Positions 24,759-31,566 of a DNA stretch of 33,794 bases are shown here, in pieces (positions within the stretch are counted from its first letter, which is position 1; every line of letters starts with the position of its first letter). Source of the stretch: Candidatus Pseudolachnospira avium. Lineage in GTDB: Bacteria > Bacillota > Clostridia > Lachnospirales > Lachnospiraceae. A program made the translations under genes and the position numbers. The notes below the pieces were generated by a model, which had not been told where the DNA came from, searched no databases, and was given only the letters and a program-made list of their open reading frames with translations. The DNA is taken from positions 1 to 33,794 of the forward strand of contig CAJFTW010000111.1 of assembly GCA_904420025.1 (NCBI GenBank), in the 5' to 3' direction.

Positions 24759-25577
24759 CTATCCTCTGTGCCGGAACGTCAGCATCAGCAGCTCCGGCGG
24801 GTTGTTCAGCCGCAGGGGGATGGTGTGGGTCCCCAGACCGGCACTGACAATCATCTGCCGTTCCCCTCTCCAGAATCTTCCCCGATCGTAGCGGGGAAAT
24901 GGCCGATAGTAGGTGGACATCACCCCGCCCACCAGGGGCAGCCGCACCATGCCCCCGTGGAAATGGCCGGCCAACACCAGATCCGCCCCCCAATCCGCAT
25001 AGGCCTGGAAGAACTGGGGCGTGTGGGCCAGGAGAATCTGATAATATTCCTCATCCGCCGGTCCTGCCAGCTTGCGGATGGCCGCCGCCGTCAGCTTGGG
25101 GATCCGGAGCCCTTTCCGATAATAGAGCAGAGGAAGTTCCAGGCCGGTGACCCGTATCCCCTGACGGCCGCTTCCCAGCACAGCGGAAAGGTTGTCCAGG
25201 AACACTATCCCCGCATTTTCCAGCTCCCGGCGGTAGCGCTCAAAGGTGTAGGAATGGCCCTCCCTCTCCTTCTTCCAGCGGGATTCATGATTTCCCATAG
25301 CATAATAGATGGGAAATTCCCGGGCCAGCTCCAGCAGCAGATCCCGGGCCCGGCGATAAGAAAGCCATGAACTGATCTGCCCTGTATGTTCTGTAATCAT
25401 ATCACCGGCCAGAAGAATCCGATCCGGCTGCGCCTGCCGCAGGGCAGCAAGCAGCCACTGGTTCTCCCTGCCCACAGCACAGTCGTGCAGATCTGCCAGT
25501 ACCGCCATCCGGTATCCGTCCATACTTTCCGGGATTTTTTCTGATTCCACCACGTACTCTACTACTCTGAATCCCAT
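24759..25577 (-). CDS. Calcineurin-like metallophosphoesterase
   Basis: A 272-residue phosphoesterase. Metal-binding motifs are complete: DLH (29-31), GD (58-59), GNHE (95-98), His185 in LLAHTP and GHFH (204-207), expected to hold two divalent metals. It resembles the YkuE/YaeI group that acts on lipid or nucleotide phosphates, but lacks an obvious membrane or signal segment with the chosen start (ATG 25577, GGGAGG seven bases upstream). A longer frame upstream is low in coding character. It heads the transcript with scpA and scpB. Confidence 0.9.
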   Translation of the reverse strand: MGFRVVEYVVESEKIPESMDGYRMAVLADLHDCAVGRENQWLLAALRQAQPDRILLAGDMITEHTGQISSWLSYRRARDLLLELAREFPIYYAMGNHESRWKKEREGHSYTFERYRRELENAGIVFLDNLSAVLGSGRQGIRVTGLELPLLYYRKGLRIPKLTAAAIRKLAGPADEEYYQILLAHTPQFFQAYADWGADLVLAGHFHGGMVRLPLVGGVMSTYYRPFPRYDRGRFWRGERQMIVSAGLGTHTIPLRLNNPPELLMLTFRHRG

Positions 25578-25616
25578 GCCATTCCTCCCGCAGGCCAACC
25601 GATTGGAAATCAAGTT

Positions 25617-25646
25617 ATTATACCATGCCCATACCCGGTTTGGCAA
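25617..25646 (-). promoter_or_regulatory. Promoter of the phosphoesterase-scpAB transcript
   Basis: TTGCCA (25646-25641), 18 bases, TATAAT (25622-25617), with an extended -10 (TGG just before TATAAT). Start near 25610. Confidence 0.75.
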
Positions 25647-25738
25647 CCATCCGGAAAGGCCCGGCCGGGGCCGCCGGTGGGAGGCGGGGGAACCGGCCGG
25701 AAGGAGAGGGACCGGTAGGGCTAGGCCAGCACCAGCGC

Positions 25739-26917
25739 CTACAGCAGCCACTGGATGGTGGCCTTCCGAAGGTAATCCAGGAATCCAGCCTTCTCCACCG
25801 GCCGCTGGGCCAGAATCTCCACGCTTCCCAGCTCCTTCTCTCCCAGATAATAGCGGACAGTACCCACCACCTGGCCTTCCTCCACCGGTGCCTCCACGCT
25901 CTCCGGCAGCTCCAGCGCCTTCTCCACCCCGGAAAAATCCTCCCCGGTGGTGCTCAGGTAAGAGAAGCTCCCCTTCTGGATCAGCGGCAGGCTGTCCTCC
26001 ACGCCGCCGGTCACCGGCAATTCCGGCAGCTCCACCCCCTCGCTGTCCTGGTACAGGCGGCAGGTGGCAAAGCCGTACTCCAGCAGGGTCACCGCGTCCT
26101 GGAAGCGCACCCGGTAATCCGGCGCCGCCATGACCACCGCAATCAGGTCGATCCCATCTTTCCGGGCCGTGGCGGATACACAGTACTTGGCCAGACCCGT
26201 GGATCCGGTCTTGAGACCGGTGGCGTAGGAATACTGCTTCATCAGCTTGTTGGTGTTCACCAATCCAAACTCACTGCTGCCCCGGGAGGTTACGTGGGTG
26301 ATGTTTTCCATCCAGATAGAGGTGTACTGGTAAATGTCCGGGTAGCGGGTGATCAGCTCTCGGGACATGATCCCCACGTCCCGTGCGGTGGTCAGATGGC
26401 CGTCCGTGTCCAGGCCGCAGCAGTTGACAAAGTGGGTGCCGGTCATGCCCAGGCCGGCAGCCCGCTGGTTCATCTGCTCCACAAAGGCCTCCTCGCTGCC
26501 CCAGGTGAACTCGGCCATGGCCACGCAGGCATCGTTGGCGCTGGCCACGGAGATACACTTGATCAGGGTGTCCACGGTCTGTTCCTCCCCCTCCTCCAGG
26601 AATACCTGACTTCCTCCCATGGAGGCAGCATAGGCGCTGACCCGCACCACATCCTCTTTCTGGATTTTCCCCTCTGCCAGGGCGTCGTAGATGAGGATCA
26701 GGGTCATAATCTTGGTGATGCTGGCCGGGTGCAGCGACTGGTCCGCATTGTTCTCATAGATTACCGTGCCGGTGGATGCCTCCAGGAGAATCACCGAGGG
26801 GGCGGAAAGGGAGAGGTTTCCCCCGGCGGCCTCCTCCGTCTCCGCCAGGGCGGAGGAGGGATGCAGTGTCAGCAGCAGCACCGCCAGGAAGGCGCAGAGC
26901 AAAGATTTTCCTTTCAT
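25739..26917 (-). CDS. D-alanyl-D-alanine carboxypeptidase (DacF/PBP5 type)
   Basis: A 392-residue secreted low-molecular-weight PBP that removes the terminal D-Ala from peptidoglycan stem peptides. Residues 1-25 form a signal peptide ending in ALA. Active-site motifs are SITK (66-69), SAN (126-128) and KTG (236-238). The C-terminal beta domain (about 290-370) ends with a hydrophobic helix that may anchor it to the membrane. In Clostridia, a dacF-type gene near scpAB and spoIIM is usual and often forespore-expressed; that link is inference here. The ribosome binding site is weak. A TAGAAT lies upstream, but without a clear -35 box. Confidence 0.94.
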   Translation of the reverse strand: MKGKSLLCAFLAVLLLTLHPSSALAETEEAAGGNLSLSAPSVILLEASTGTVIYENNADQSLHPASITKIMTLILIYDALAEGKIQKEDVVRVSAYAASMGGSQVFLEEGEEQTVDTLIKCISVASANDACVAMAEFTWGSEEAFVEQMNQRAAGLGMTGTHFVNCCGLDTDGHLTTARDVGIMSRELITRYPDIYQYTSIWMENITHVTSRGSSEFGLVNTNKLMKQYSYATGLKTGSTGLAKYCVSATARKDGIDLIAVVMAAPDYRVRFQDAVTLLEYGFATCRLYQDSEGVELPELPVTGGVEDSLPLIQKGSFSYLSTTGEDFSGVEKALELPESVEAPVEEGQVVGTVRYYLGEKELGSVEILAQRPVEKAGFLDYLRKATIQWLL

Positions 26918-27024
26918 ACGAAATGTCCCATCCGTTTTTTACTATTCTAGTGGACGGCCGGCCCTTTTATGCCTGGGTATGCTCCAAAGGCTTGCGGAAA
27001 CGCCCTTGGGGAGGCAGCCGCGGG

Positions 27025-27567
27025 TTACGGGAACACCAGGCGGAACAGGAAGCGGAGCAGGTACGGATGGATCCAGGCCTCCGCCACCACCTCCAGCAGC
27101 AGAATGCAGAACGGAGGCAAGAGCCGGGGCAGTTCACGGTTCCTGCCCAGGAGGACCCGGCCCAGCTGCAGCCAGCCATAAACCAAAAGCAGCCCGTGGG
27201 GGAACAGGGCCATAAAGAACACAAAAATTCCGGAGATGCCGCCGGAAAGAAGGCACGCTGCCCAGAAGGAACCGAAGGAGAATGCCGCCCAGAGGGCATA
27301 CAGGCGCAGGGCGGAGAGACGCCACCGGCTGAAGCTCAGCGCTACCATCAGAAAAGCCGGCACCAGGCGGCTGACCAGCAGGCTCACAAAAAGCCGCTGC
27401 AGATCCCAGCCTCCGGCCAGTATGTATTCCCGGTAGGAGGAAGAGAGAATGCCGATCTCCCCCACATAAGGCCGGCCGGGAAAGTTTGCAAAAATGGCCC
27501 CTGCCGCAAATCCCACGACAAGGACCATTGCCATTTGCTGCTGTACGGTGAACCGCTTTTCCAACAT
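27025..27567 (-). CDS. spoIIM: SpoIIM-like stage II sporulation membrane protein
   Basis: A 180-residue protein with about five membrane segments. The layout (GAIFANF in the first helix, a loop, SFSRWR, then FSFGSFWAACLLSGGISGIFVFFMALFPHGLL) matches my memory of clostridial SpoIIM relatives, where the GxxGxxxFxxxLFPH-type stretch recurs. SpoIIM is part of the DMP complex with SpoIID and SpoIIP that degrades septal peptidoglycan during engulfment. The ADP-ribose pyrophosphatase gene next door also fits the usual clostridial order. The ATG at 27567 has GGGAGG six bases upstream. Divergent, so moderate confidence. Confidence 0.65.
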   Translation of the reverse strand: MLEKRFTVQQQMAMVLVVGFAAGAIFANFPGRPYVGEIGILSSSYREYILAGGWDLQRLFVSLLVSRLVPAFLMVALSFSRWRLSALRLYALWAAFSFGSFWAACLLSGGISGIFVFFMALFPHGLLLVYGWLQLGRVLLGRNRELPRLLPPFCILLLEVVAEAWIHPYLLRFLFRLVFP

Positions 27568-27649
27568 ATTGCCCTCCCTGGAAATCCTTTTTCCATTCTA
27601 TTCCAGGGAGTTGGAGGATATGACGCCATTCTCTGCCATAGGCTGCCGG

Positions 27650-28204
27650 TCAGCTTTCCGGTTTTCCCGCCTGGGCCAGCCAGGCCTGGTAGGCCAGAAT
27701 GCCCGCCACCGTCTTGGCGTCCCGCAGCTCCTGCCGGAAGATCATGCCGCACAGTTCCTCCAGGGTATAGGCCTCCACCTCAATCTGCTCATCTGCGTCC
27801 AGGTGCTGCTGGGTCTTTTCCAGATTCCGGGCCAGGTAGATCTCAATCAGCTCGTTGCAGAAGGCCACAGTGGTGTTGACCGTAATCAAAAGCTCCAGGT
27901 TTTCGCTGCGGTAGCCGGTCTCCTCCTCCAGCTCCCGCTTGGCGCAGAGCACCTTGGGCTCCTCCGGCGCATCCACCTTGCCCGCCGGCAGCTCCAGGGT
28001 AAAACGGTCCAAGGCATTCCGGTACTGTCGGACCATCAGGATCTTTCCGTCCTCCCGCACAGCCACCACTGCCGCCGCCCCATCATGGGCAATGAAATCC
28101 CATGCCTCCGGCGGACAGCCGGGGACCTGCACTGTATCCCGGTAGACCCGCAGTACGGTGCCCGTGTAAGCCAGTTCCCGCTTCAGACGCTGTACTTTCT
28201 CCAT
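27650..28204 (-). CDS. Nudix hydrolase, ADP-ribose pyrophosphatase type
   Basis: A 184-residue enzyme expected to split ADP-ribose into AMP and ribose-5-phosphate. It has the family's VRQYRNALDRFTLELPAGKVD region and a Nudix box ending in KRELEEETGY with all catalytic glutamates. The box has one extra residue between the first Gly and the first Glu compared with the G-x5-E-x7-REUxEExGU rule. The ATG at 28204 has AAGGAGG upstream. It lies 14 bases after the aminotransferase gene and 82 bases before spoIIM, probably in one operon. Confidence 0.93.
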   Translation of the reverse strand: MEKVQRLKRELAYTGTVLRVYRDTVQVPGCPPEAWDFIAHDGAAAVVAVREDGKILMVRQYRNALDRFTLELPAGKVDAPEEPKVLCAKRELEEETGYRSENLELLITVNTTVAFCNELIEIYLARNLEKTQQHLDADEQIEVEAYTLEELCGMIFRQELRDAKTVAGILAYQAWLAQAGKPES

Positions 28205-28218
28205 GGTGCCCTCCTTCG

Positions 28219-29415
28219 TTACAGGGTTTTCAGGAAAGACTCAATCCGGTCCAGTCCCTTGGCAATCTCTTCCTGGGAGATAGCGTAGGACAGCCGCAGG
28301 TGATTGGGGAAGCCAAAGTCTGTGCAGGGCACCACCGCCACCTGATAATCCTCAATAAGGATGGCCGCCACGTCCGCGCCACTGCCAATCTCCTTACCCT
28401 GGTAGGTCTTGCCCACCACCTCCGAGCAGTCCACAAACAGGTAAAACGCACCCTGGGGCTCCACCGCCGACAGCAGCGGCATGGCGTTGACCCGGCTGTA
28501 GATATACTGTCGGCGCTGCTTAAATGCCTCATTCATGGCCTTCACCGTATCCTGGGGACCATTCAATGCCTCCACCGCCGCCGCCTGGGAGATGGAGCAG
28601 GGGTTGGAAGCCTGATGGCTCTGGATGCTGCCCATAAGGGAAGCAATCTCCTGGGAAGAGCCGGTATAGCCGATCCGCCATCCGGTCATGGCGTAACTCT
28701 TGGAGACGCCGCTGACGGTGATGGTATGGGCAAAGATCTCCGGGCTCAGGGAGCCGATGCTGACGTGCTGCCCCTCCGCATAGAACAGGTTCTCATACAT
28801 CTCATCTGACACCACAAAGAAGTCGTGCTTCACCGCCATATCCCCCAGGGCCTTCAGCTCTTCTGCGCTGTAGACCGCGCCGGTGGGATTGTTGGGGGTA
28901 TTCAGGATCAATGCCTTAGTCCTGGGCGTCACCGCCGCCTCCAGCTCCTCCGCCGTCAGCTTATAACCGTTCTCTTTCCGGCAGGTTACCTCCACCGGCA
29001 CACCATCTGCCAGACGGACAATCTCTGGATAGCTGAGCCAGAAGGGGGCCGGAATGATCACCTCGTCCCCTGGGTTTAGAATAGCCTCAAACACGTTGGT
29101 CAGGGAATGCTTCCCCCCATTGCTGATGACAATCTGGCTAGGCTTATACTCCAAATGGTTGAATTCTCGGAATTTCCGGCTGATCGCTTCTTTAAGCTCC
29201 GTTGTACCAGAAGCAGGGGTATAACGGGTCATACCCGCGTCAATAGCCCGATGGGCCGCCTCACAGATATTCTCCGGAGTGGGGAAATCCGGCTCCCCAG
29301 CGCCAAAGCTCACCACATCTTTGCCTTCTGCCCGCAGGGCCTTGGCCTTAGCCGTGATGGCCAGGGTTGAGGAGTTCTTAACCTTTTTTGCTTTCTCTGA
29401 CAGTGTTGTAGGCAT
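28219..29415 (-). CDS. Class I aminotransferase (aspartate aminotransferase type)
   Basis: A 398-residue PLP enzyme, most like the Ib aspartate aminotransferases of Bacillota. It has GAGEPDFPTP near the start, the NTPNNPTGAVY loop, SDEMYENL, and the Schiff-base lysine in SGVSKSYAMTGWRIGY (Lys239). The C-terminal HLRLSYA holds the arginine for the substrate carboxylate. The ATG at 29415 is chosen because GGAGG lies eight bases upstream; the in-frame ATG at 29430 overlaps that site. Exact amino-acid preference cannot be told from sequence. Confidence 0.93.
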   Translation of the reverse strand: MPTTLSEKAKKVKNSSTLAITAKAKALRAEGKDVVSFGAGEPDFPTPENICEAAHRAIDAGMTRYTPASGTTELKEAISRKFREFNHLEYKPSQIVISNGGKHSLTNVFEAILNPGDEVIIPAPFWLSYPEIVRLADGVPVEVTCRKENGYKLTAEELEAAVTPRTKALILNTPNNPTGAVYSAEELKALGDMAVKHDFFVVSDEMYENLFYAEGQHVSIGSLSPEIFAHTITVSGVSKSYAMTGWRIGYTGSSQEIASLMGSIQSHQASNPCSISQAAAVEALNGPQDTVKAMNEAFKQRRQYIYSRVNAMPLLSAVEPQGAFYLFVDCSEVVGKTYQGKEIGSGADVAAILIEDYQVAVVPCTDFGFPNHLRLSYAISQEEIAKGLDRIESFLKTL

Positions 29416-29458
29416 ACTGTATTCCTCCATTCTCTATAAACCTTTTGTGTTTCCGTTT

Positions 29459-29488
29459 ATTCTAGCACAAAAGATCTGCTGTTGACAA
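29459..29488 (-). promoter_or_regulatory. Aminotransferase operon promoter
   Basis: TTGTCA (29488-29483), 18 bases, TAGAAT (29464-29459) on the minus strand. Start near 29452. The -35 box shares five bases with the -35 box of the divergent plus-strand promoter. Confidence 0.7.
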
Positions 29489-29509
29489 GTACATCCATTT
29501 CTATAAAAT
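29482..29509 (+). promoter_or_regulatory. Promoter of the small RNA candidate
   Basis: TTGACA (29482-29487), 16 bases, TAAAAT (29504-29509). Start near 29516. It points away from the aminotransferase gene into a stretch without a recognisable protein gene. Confidence 0.65.
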
Positions 29510-29515
29510 AGCAGA

Positions 29516-29700
29516 TAATGGCCGAAGAATCAACTGAATATGCCCGTGCATTGCAAAAACATATCTCGTTATATAATAAGATGCAGATTGCGGGAGCACG
29601 CAGTGCGGAGCAATCTGGTATCATAGGGGTCAAAATACCTTTTGGCTCCAACATCATAATAATAGGTTGCCCGGCAAATGGGCAACTCATATTATTTTAT
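29516..29700 (+). ncRNA. Candidate small structured RNA (about 185 nt)
   Basis: Between the promoter at 29482-29509 and the terminator at 29665-29700 are two well-formed hairpins. The first pairs CAGATTGC (29584-29591) with GCAATCTG (29610-29617) around an internal loop and inner arms GCAC/GTGC. The second pairs ten bases (29626-29635 with 29640-29649, two G-U pairs) around a UACC tetraloop. G-U pairs on this strand, plus promoter and terminator, favour a plus-strand RNA. An ATG at 29518 opens a frame that runs through the terminator into the opposite gene; its product resembles nothing I know. I do not recognise a 6S, SRP, tmRNA, T-box or known riboswitch pattern. Confidence 0.5.
29665..29700 (+). 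terminator. Terminator of the small RNA candidate
   Basis: GTTGCCC (29666-29672) pairs with GGGCAAC (29680-29686), with one further G-U pair and a seven-base loop, followed by a T-rich tail (TCATATTATTTTAT). It may also slow transcription coming from the acyltransferase gene on the other strand, though that side has a weaker tail. Confidence 0.7.
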
Positions 29701-29708
29701 CTCCTGCG

Positions 29709-30419
29709 CTACAGATCTCCCAGCTCCCTTCCCAGCCGGTTGATTGCTTCCTGCAGCGCCTGGGCCATCTCCTCCTGCTCCCGCCGGAAGGGCCGGACGC
29801 CGGCAAAATACAGCGGTTCCCCAAAAGCAACCGTCTTTCGGCTTTTGCCGCAAAAAACCGGCACAAAGGCCAGGTGCCGGCCCGTTTCCCGGAAGTAGAG
29901 CTTCTCCAGGTGTAGGAAGCCAGCGTACAGAGGGCCAATCTCTGGATTCCGATCCGCATAGTTCCGGTCCGGGCTGAGAAGGATGGACTCCCCCCGGACC
30001 AGGGCCTCCAGGGACAGCTTCATGGTCCGGACAATCTCCCGCTTGCCCCGGTAAACCGGGATGCCGCCGAAGGCCTTCATCAGCCCCGGCACGATCCAGG
30101 AAAGCAGGAAAGCCAGCAGGCTGGCCATGGGCCGGGGCCAGCCAAACCGCTTGGTAAAGGTGAAATCCATATACTGGCGGTAGCAGGTTTTCCGATCCTG
30201 GAACACCCACAGATACCACAGGTGGGCCTCCCCCGGCAGAAAGGCCAGGGTGTGGACCGGCCCAAACAGGTTCTGGTGGTGGATCAGGTACACCGCAGGC
30301 CCCCGGCTGGCGTCCCATCCCCGGGTGCTCCAGCCGGGCATGCCTAAGCGAGCCAGACGCCGCAGCAGATATGCCTTCCGACTCCATATTCCTACGCCCG
30401 TTCTCTCTTTCTTCCCCAC
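29709..30419 (-). CDS. Lysophospholipid acyltransferase (PlsC-like) family protein
   Basis: A 236-residue protein with the fold pattern of 1-acylglycerol-3-phosphate acyltransferases: the catalytic block IHHQNLFGP (46-54), then GGIPVYRG, and a late block SILLSPDRNYADR. In the classic HX4D motif the aspartate is replaced here (His47-His48 followed by QNLF), so the catalytic set is not standard. Hydrophobic stretch about 99-118. It starts with GTG at 30419 after GGAGGGGGAAGG and overlaps the end of the glycosyltransferase gene by 28 bases, suggesting a shared membrane-lipid or glycolipid job. Confidence 0.75.
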   Translation of the reverse strand: MGKKERTGVGIWSRKAYLLRRLARLGMPGWSTRGWDASRGPAVYLIHHQNLFGPVHTLAFLPGEAHLWYLWVFQDRKTCYRQYMDFTFTKRFGWPRPMASLLAFLLSWIVPGLMKAFGGIPVYRGKREIVRTMKLSLEALVRGESILLSPDRNYADRNPEIGPLYAGFLHLEKLYFRETGRHLAFVPVFCGKSRKTVAFGEPLYFAGVRPFRREQEEMAQALQEAINRLGRELGDL

Positions 30420-31495
30420 AGGCCTTCCCCCTCCTCTTGCTTCCGAAATACCCAGCGCAGCTGGATCTGGTAGCTGGCCGCCGCCAGAAACAAATCTGCC
30501 ACCAGCTTAGCCGCCAGTTCATCCATGCCCAGGAAGCGGCAGCCCAGCCAGACCAGGCCGAAGGAGGCGGCCAGCTGCCCGGCCCACAGGGTGTAATACC
30601 GGACAAAGGTGGGGAACAGCTTCCGGTTCTGCATGTAGGGAAGCTTCCGGTTGCAGCTGTAATTAACCAGGGAGGACAAGATCCGGGCAATGACTGCGGC
30701 CAGGAACAGCTTTTCCGACAGCGGCAGCGCCGCCAGCACCCATTTGACCAGGACCGCGTACAGGGACACATCCACCAGGGCAGAGGCCAGGGAGGAGAGG
30801 CCGTACTGTACCAGGCCCCAGCCCATGACCCGCACCGCCCGCAGGGAATCCATCACCGCCCGGTAGTGGCTGCCGGCATTGCCCTGGAAATATAAGGTAC
30901 GGATGGGCACCACCTCCAGGGGAATACTCTGCCGCTGAGCCGCAATGAGCATGTTCAGCTCATACTCATAGCGCTCTCCCCCCAGGGTCATCAGCTCCGG
31001 AAACCAGCAGGCTGGCAGGCCCCGGAGCCCGGTCTGGGTGTCCTCCAGCTCCATGTTGTAGAGCAGCTTCATGGCCCGGGAGGTAATCCGGTTGCCCACC
31101 AGGCTCCGGGCCGGCGTGCCCTCCCCAAACCGGCGACAGCCCAGAACCAGCGCCTCCGGAAAACGGGCCATGGCATCCATCACCCGCCGGACATCCTCCA
31201 GGCTATGCTGCCCGTCACAGTCCACCGTCACCACCCCGGCCAGCTGAGGCCGGTTTTCCCGGCACCAGGACAGGCCGGTCTTGATGGCCCTGCCCTTGCC
31301 CCGGTTGACACTGTGGCGCAGCACCACAGCCCCCAGTGCCTCCGCCTCCCGGAAGATTCCCTGGTAGGCCGACCCGCTGCCGTCATCCACCAGCAAAAGC
31401 AGTCCCTTCCAGCTCTCCCGCAGCCGCTCCAGATACGCCAGCATTGCCGGCTCCGGCCGGTAGGCCGGCATCAAAATCCCAATGTTCTCTCCCAT
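30392..31495 (-). CDS. GT2 glycosyltransferase fused to a GtrA-like membrane domain
   Basis: A 367-residue fusion. Residues 1-220 are a GT-A family 2 domain like DPM1/polyprenol-phosphate sugar transferases: VDDGS (36-40), NRGKGRAIKTG (64-74) and DCDGQH (92-97), which holds the metal-binding aspartates. Residues about 235-350 hold four membrane segments of the GtrA type, with NYSCNRKLPYM and a closing FRK. It would load a sugar onto undecaprenyl phosphate and perhaps help move it across the membrane. Start chosen at the ATG at 31495, which gives the family N-terminus; the open frame continues upstream with poor coding character. The ribosome binding site GAGGGGG is somewhat distant. Confidence 0.88.
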   Translation of the reverse strand: MGENIGILMPAYRPEPAMLAYLERLRESWKGLLLLVDDGSGSAYQGIFREAEALGAVVLRHSVNRGKGRAIKTGLSWCRENRPQLAGVVTVDCDGQHSLEDVRRVMDAMARFPEALVLGCRRFGEGTPARSLVGNRITSRAMKLLYNMELEDTQTGLRGLPACWFPELMTLGGERYEYELNMLIAAQRQSIPLEVVPIRTLYFQGNAGSHYRAVMDSLRAVRVMGWGLVQYGLSSLASALVDVSLYAVLVKWVLAALPLSEKLFLAAVIARILSSLVNYSCNRKLPYMQNRKLFPTFVRYYTLWAGQLAASFGLVWLGCRFLGMDELAAKLVADLFLAAASYQIQLRWVFRKQEEGEGLWGRKRERA

Positions 31496-31566
31496 ACCAA
31501 CGGGTCCCCCTCTCTCTGTTCGGATTTTTTTCTCACGCTTCTTCTCTTGCCGGATTTCCGCCCCGT

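Noticed and set aside
26918..27024. Forespore (SigF/SigG) promoter before the carboxypeptidase gene
   Set aside because: A GCATA and a CACTAGAATA are present, but spacing and -10 match are too poor to call.
29518..29898. Leaderless small protein gene starting at 29518
   Set aside because: The ATG lies next to the predicted start point, but the frame reads through the terminator into the opposite acyltransferase gene, and its product is not recognisable.
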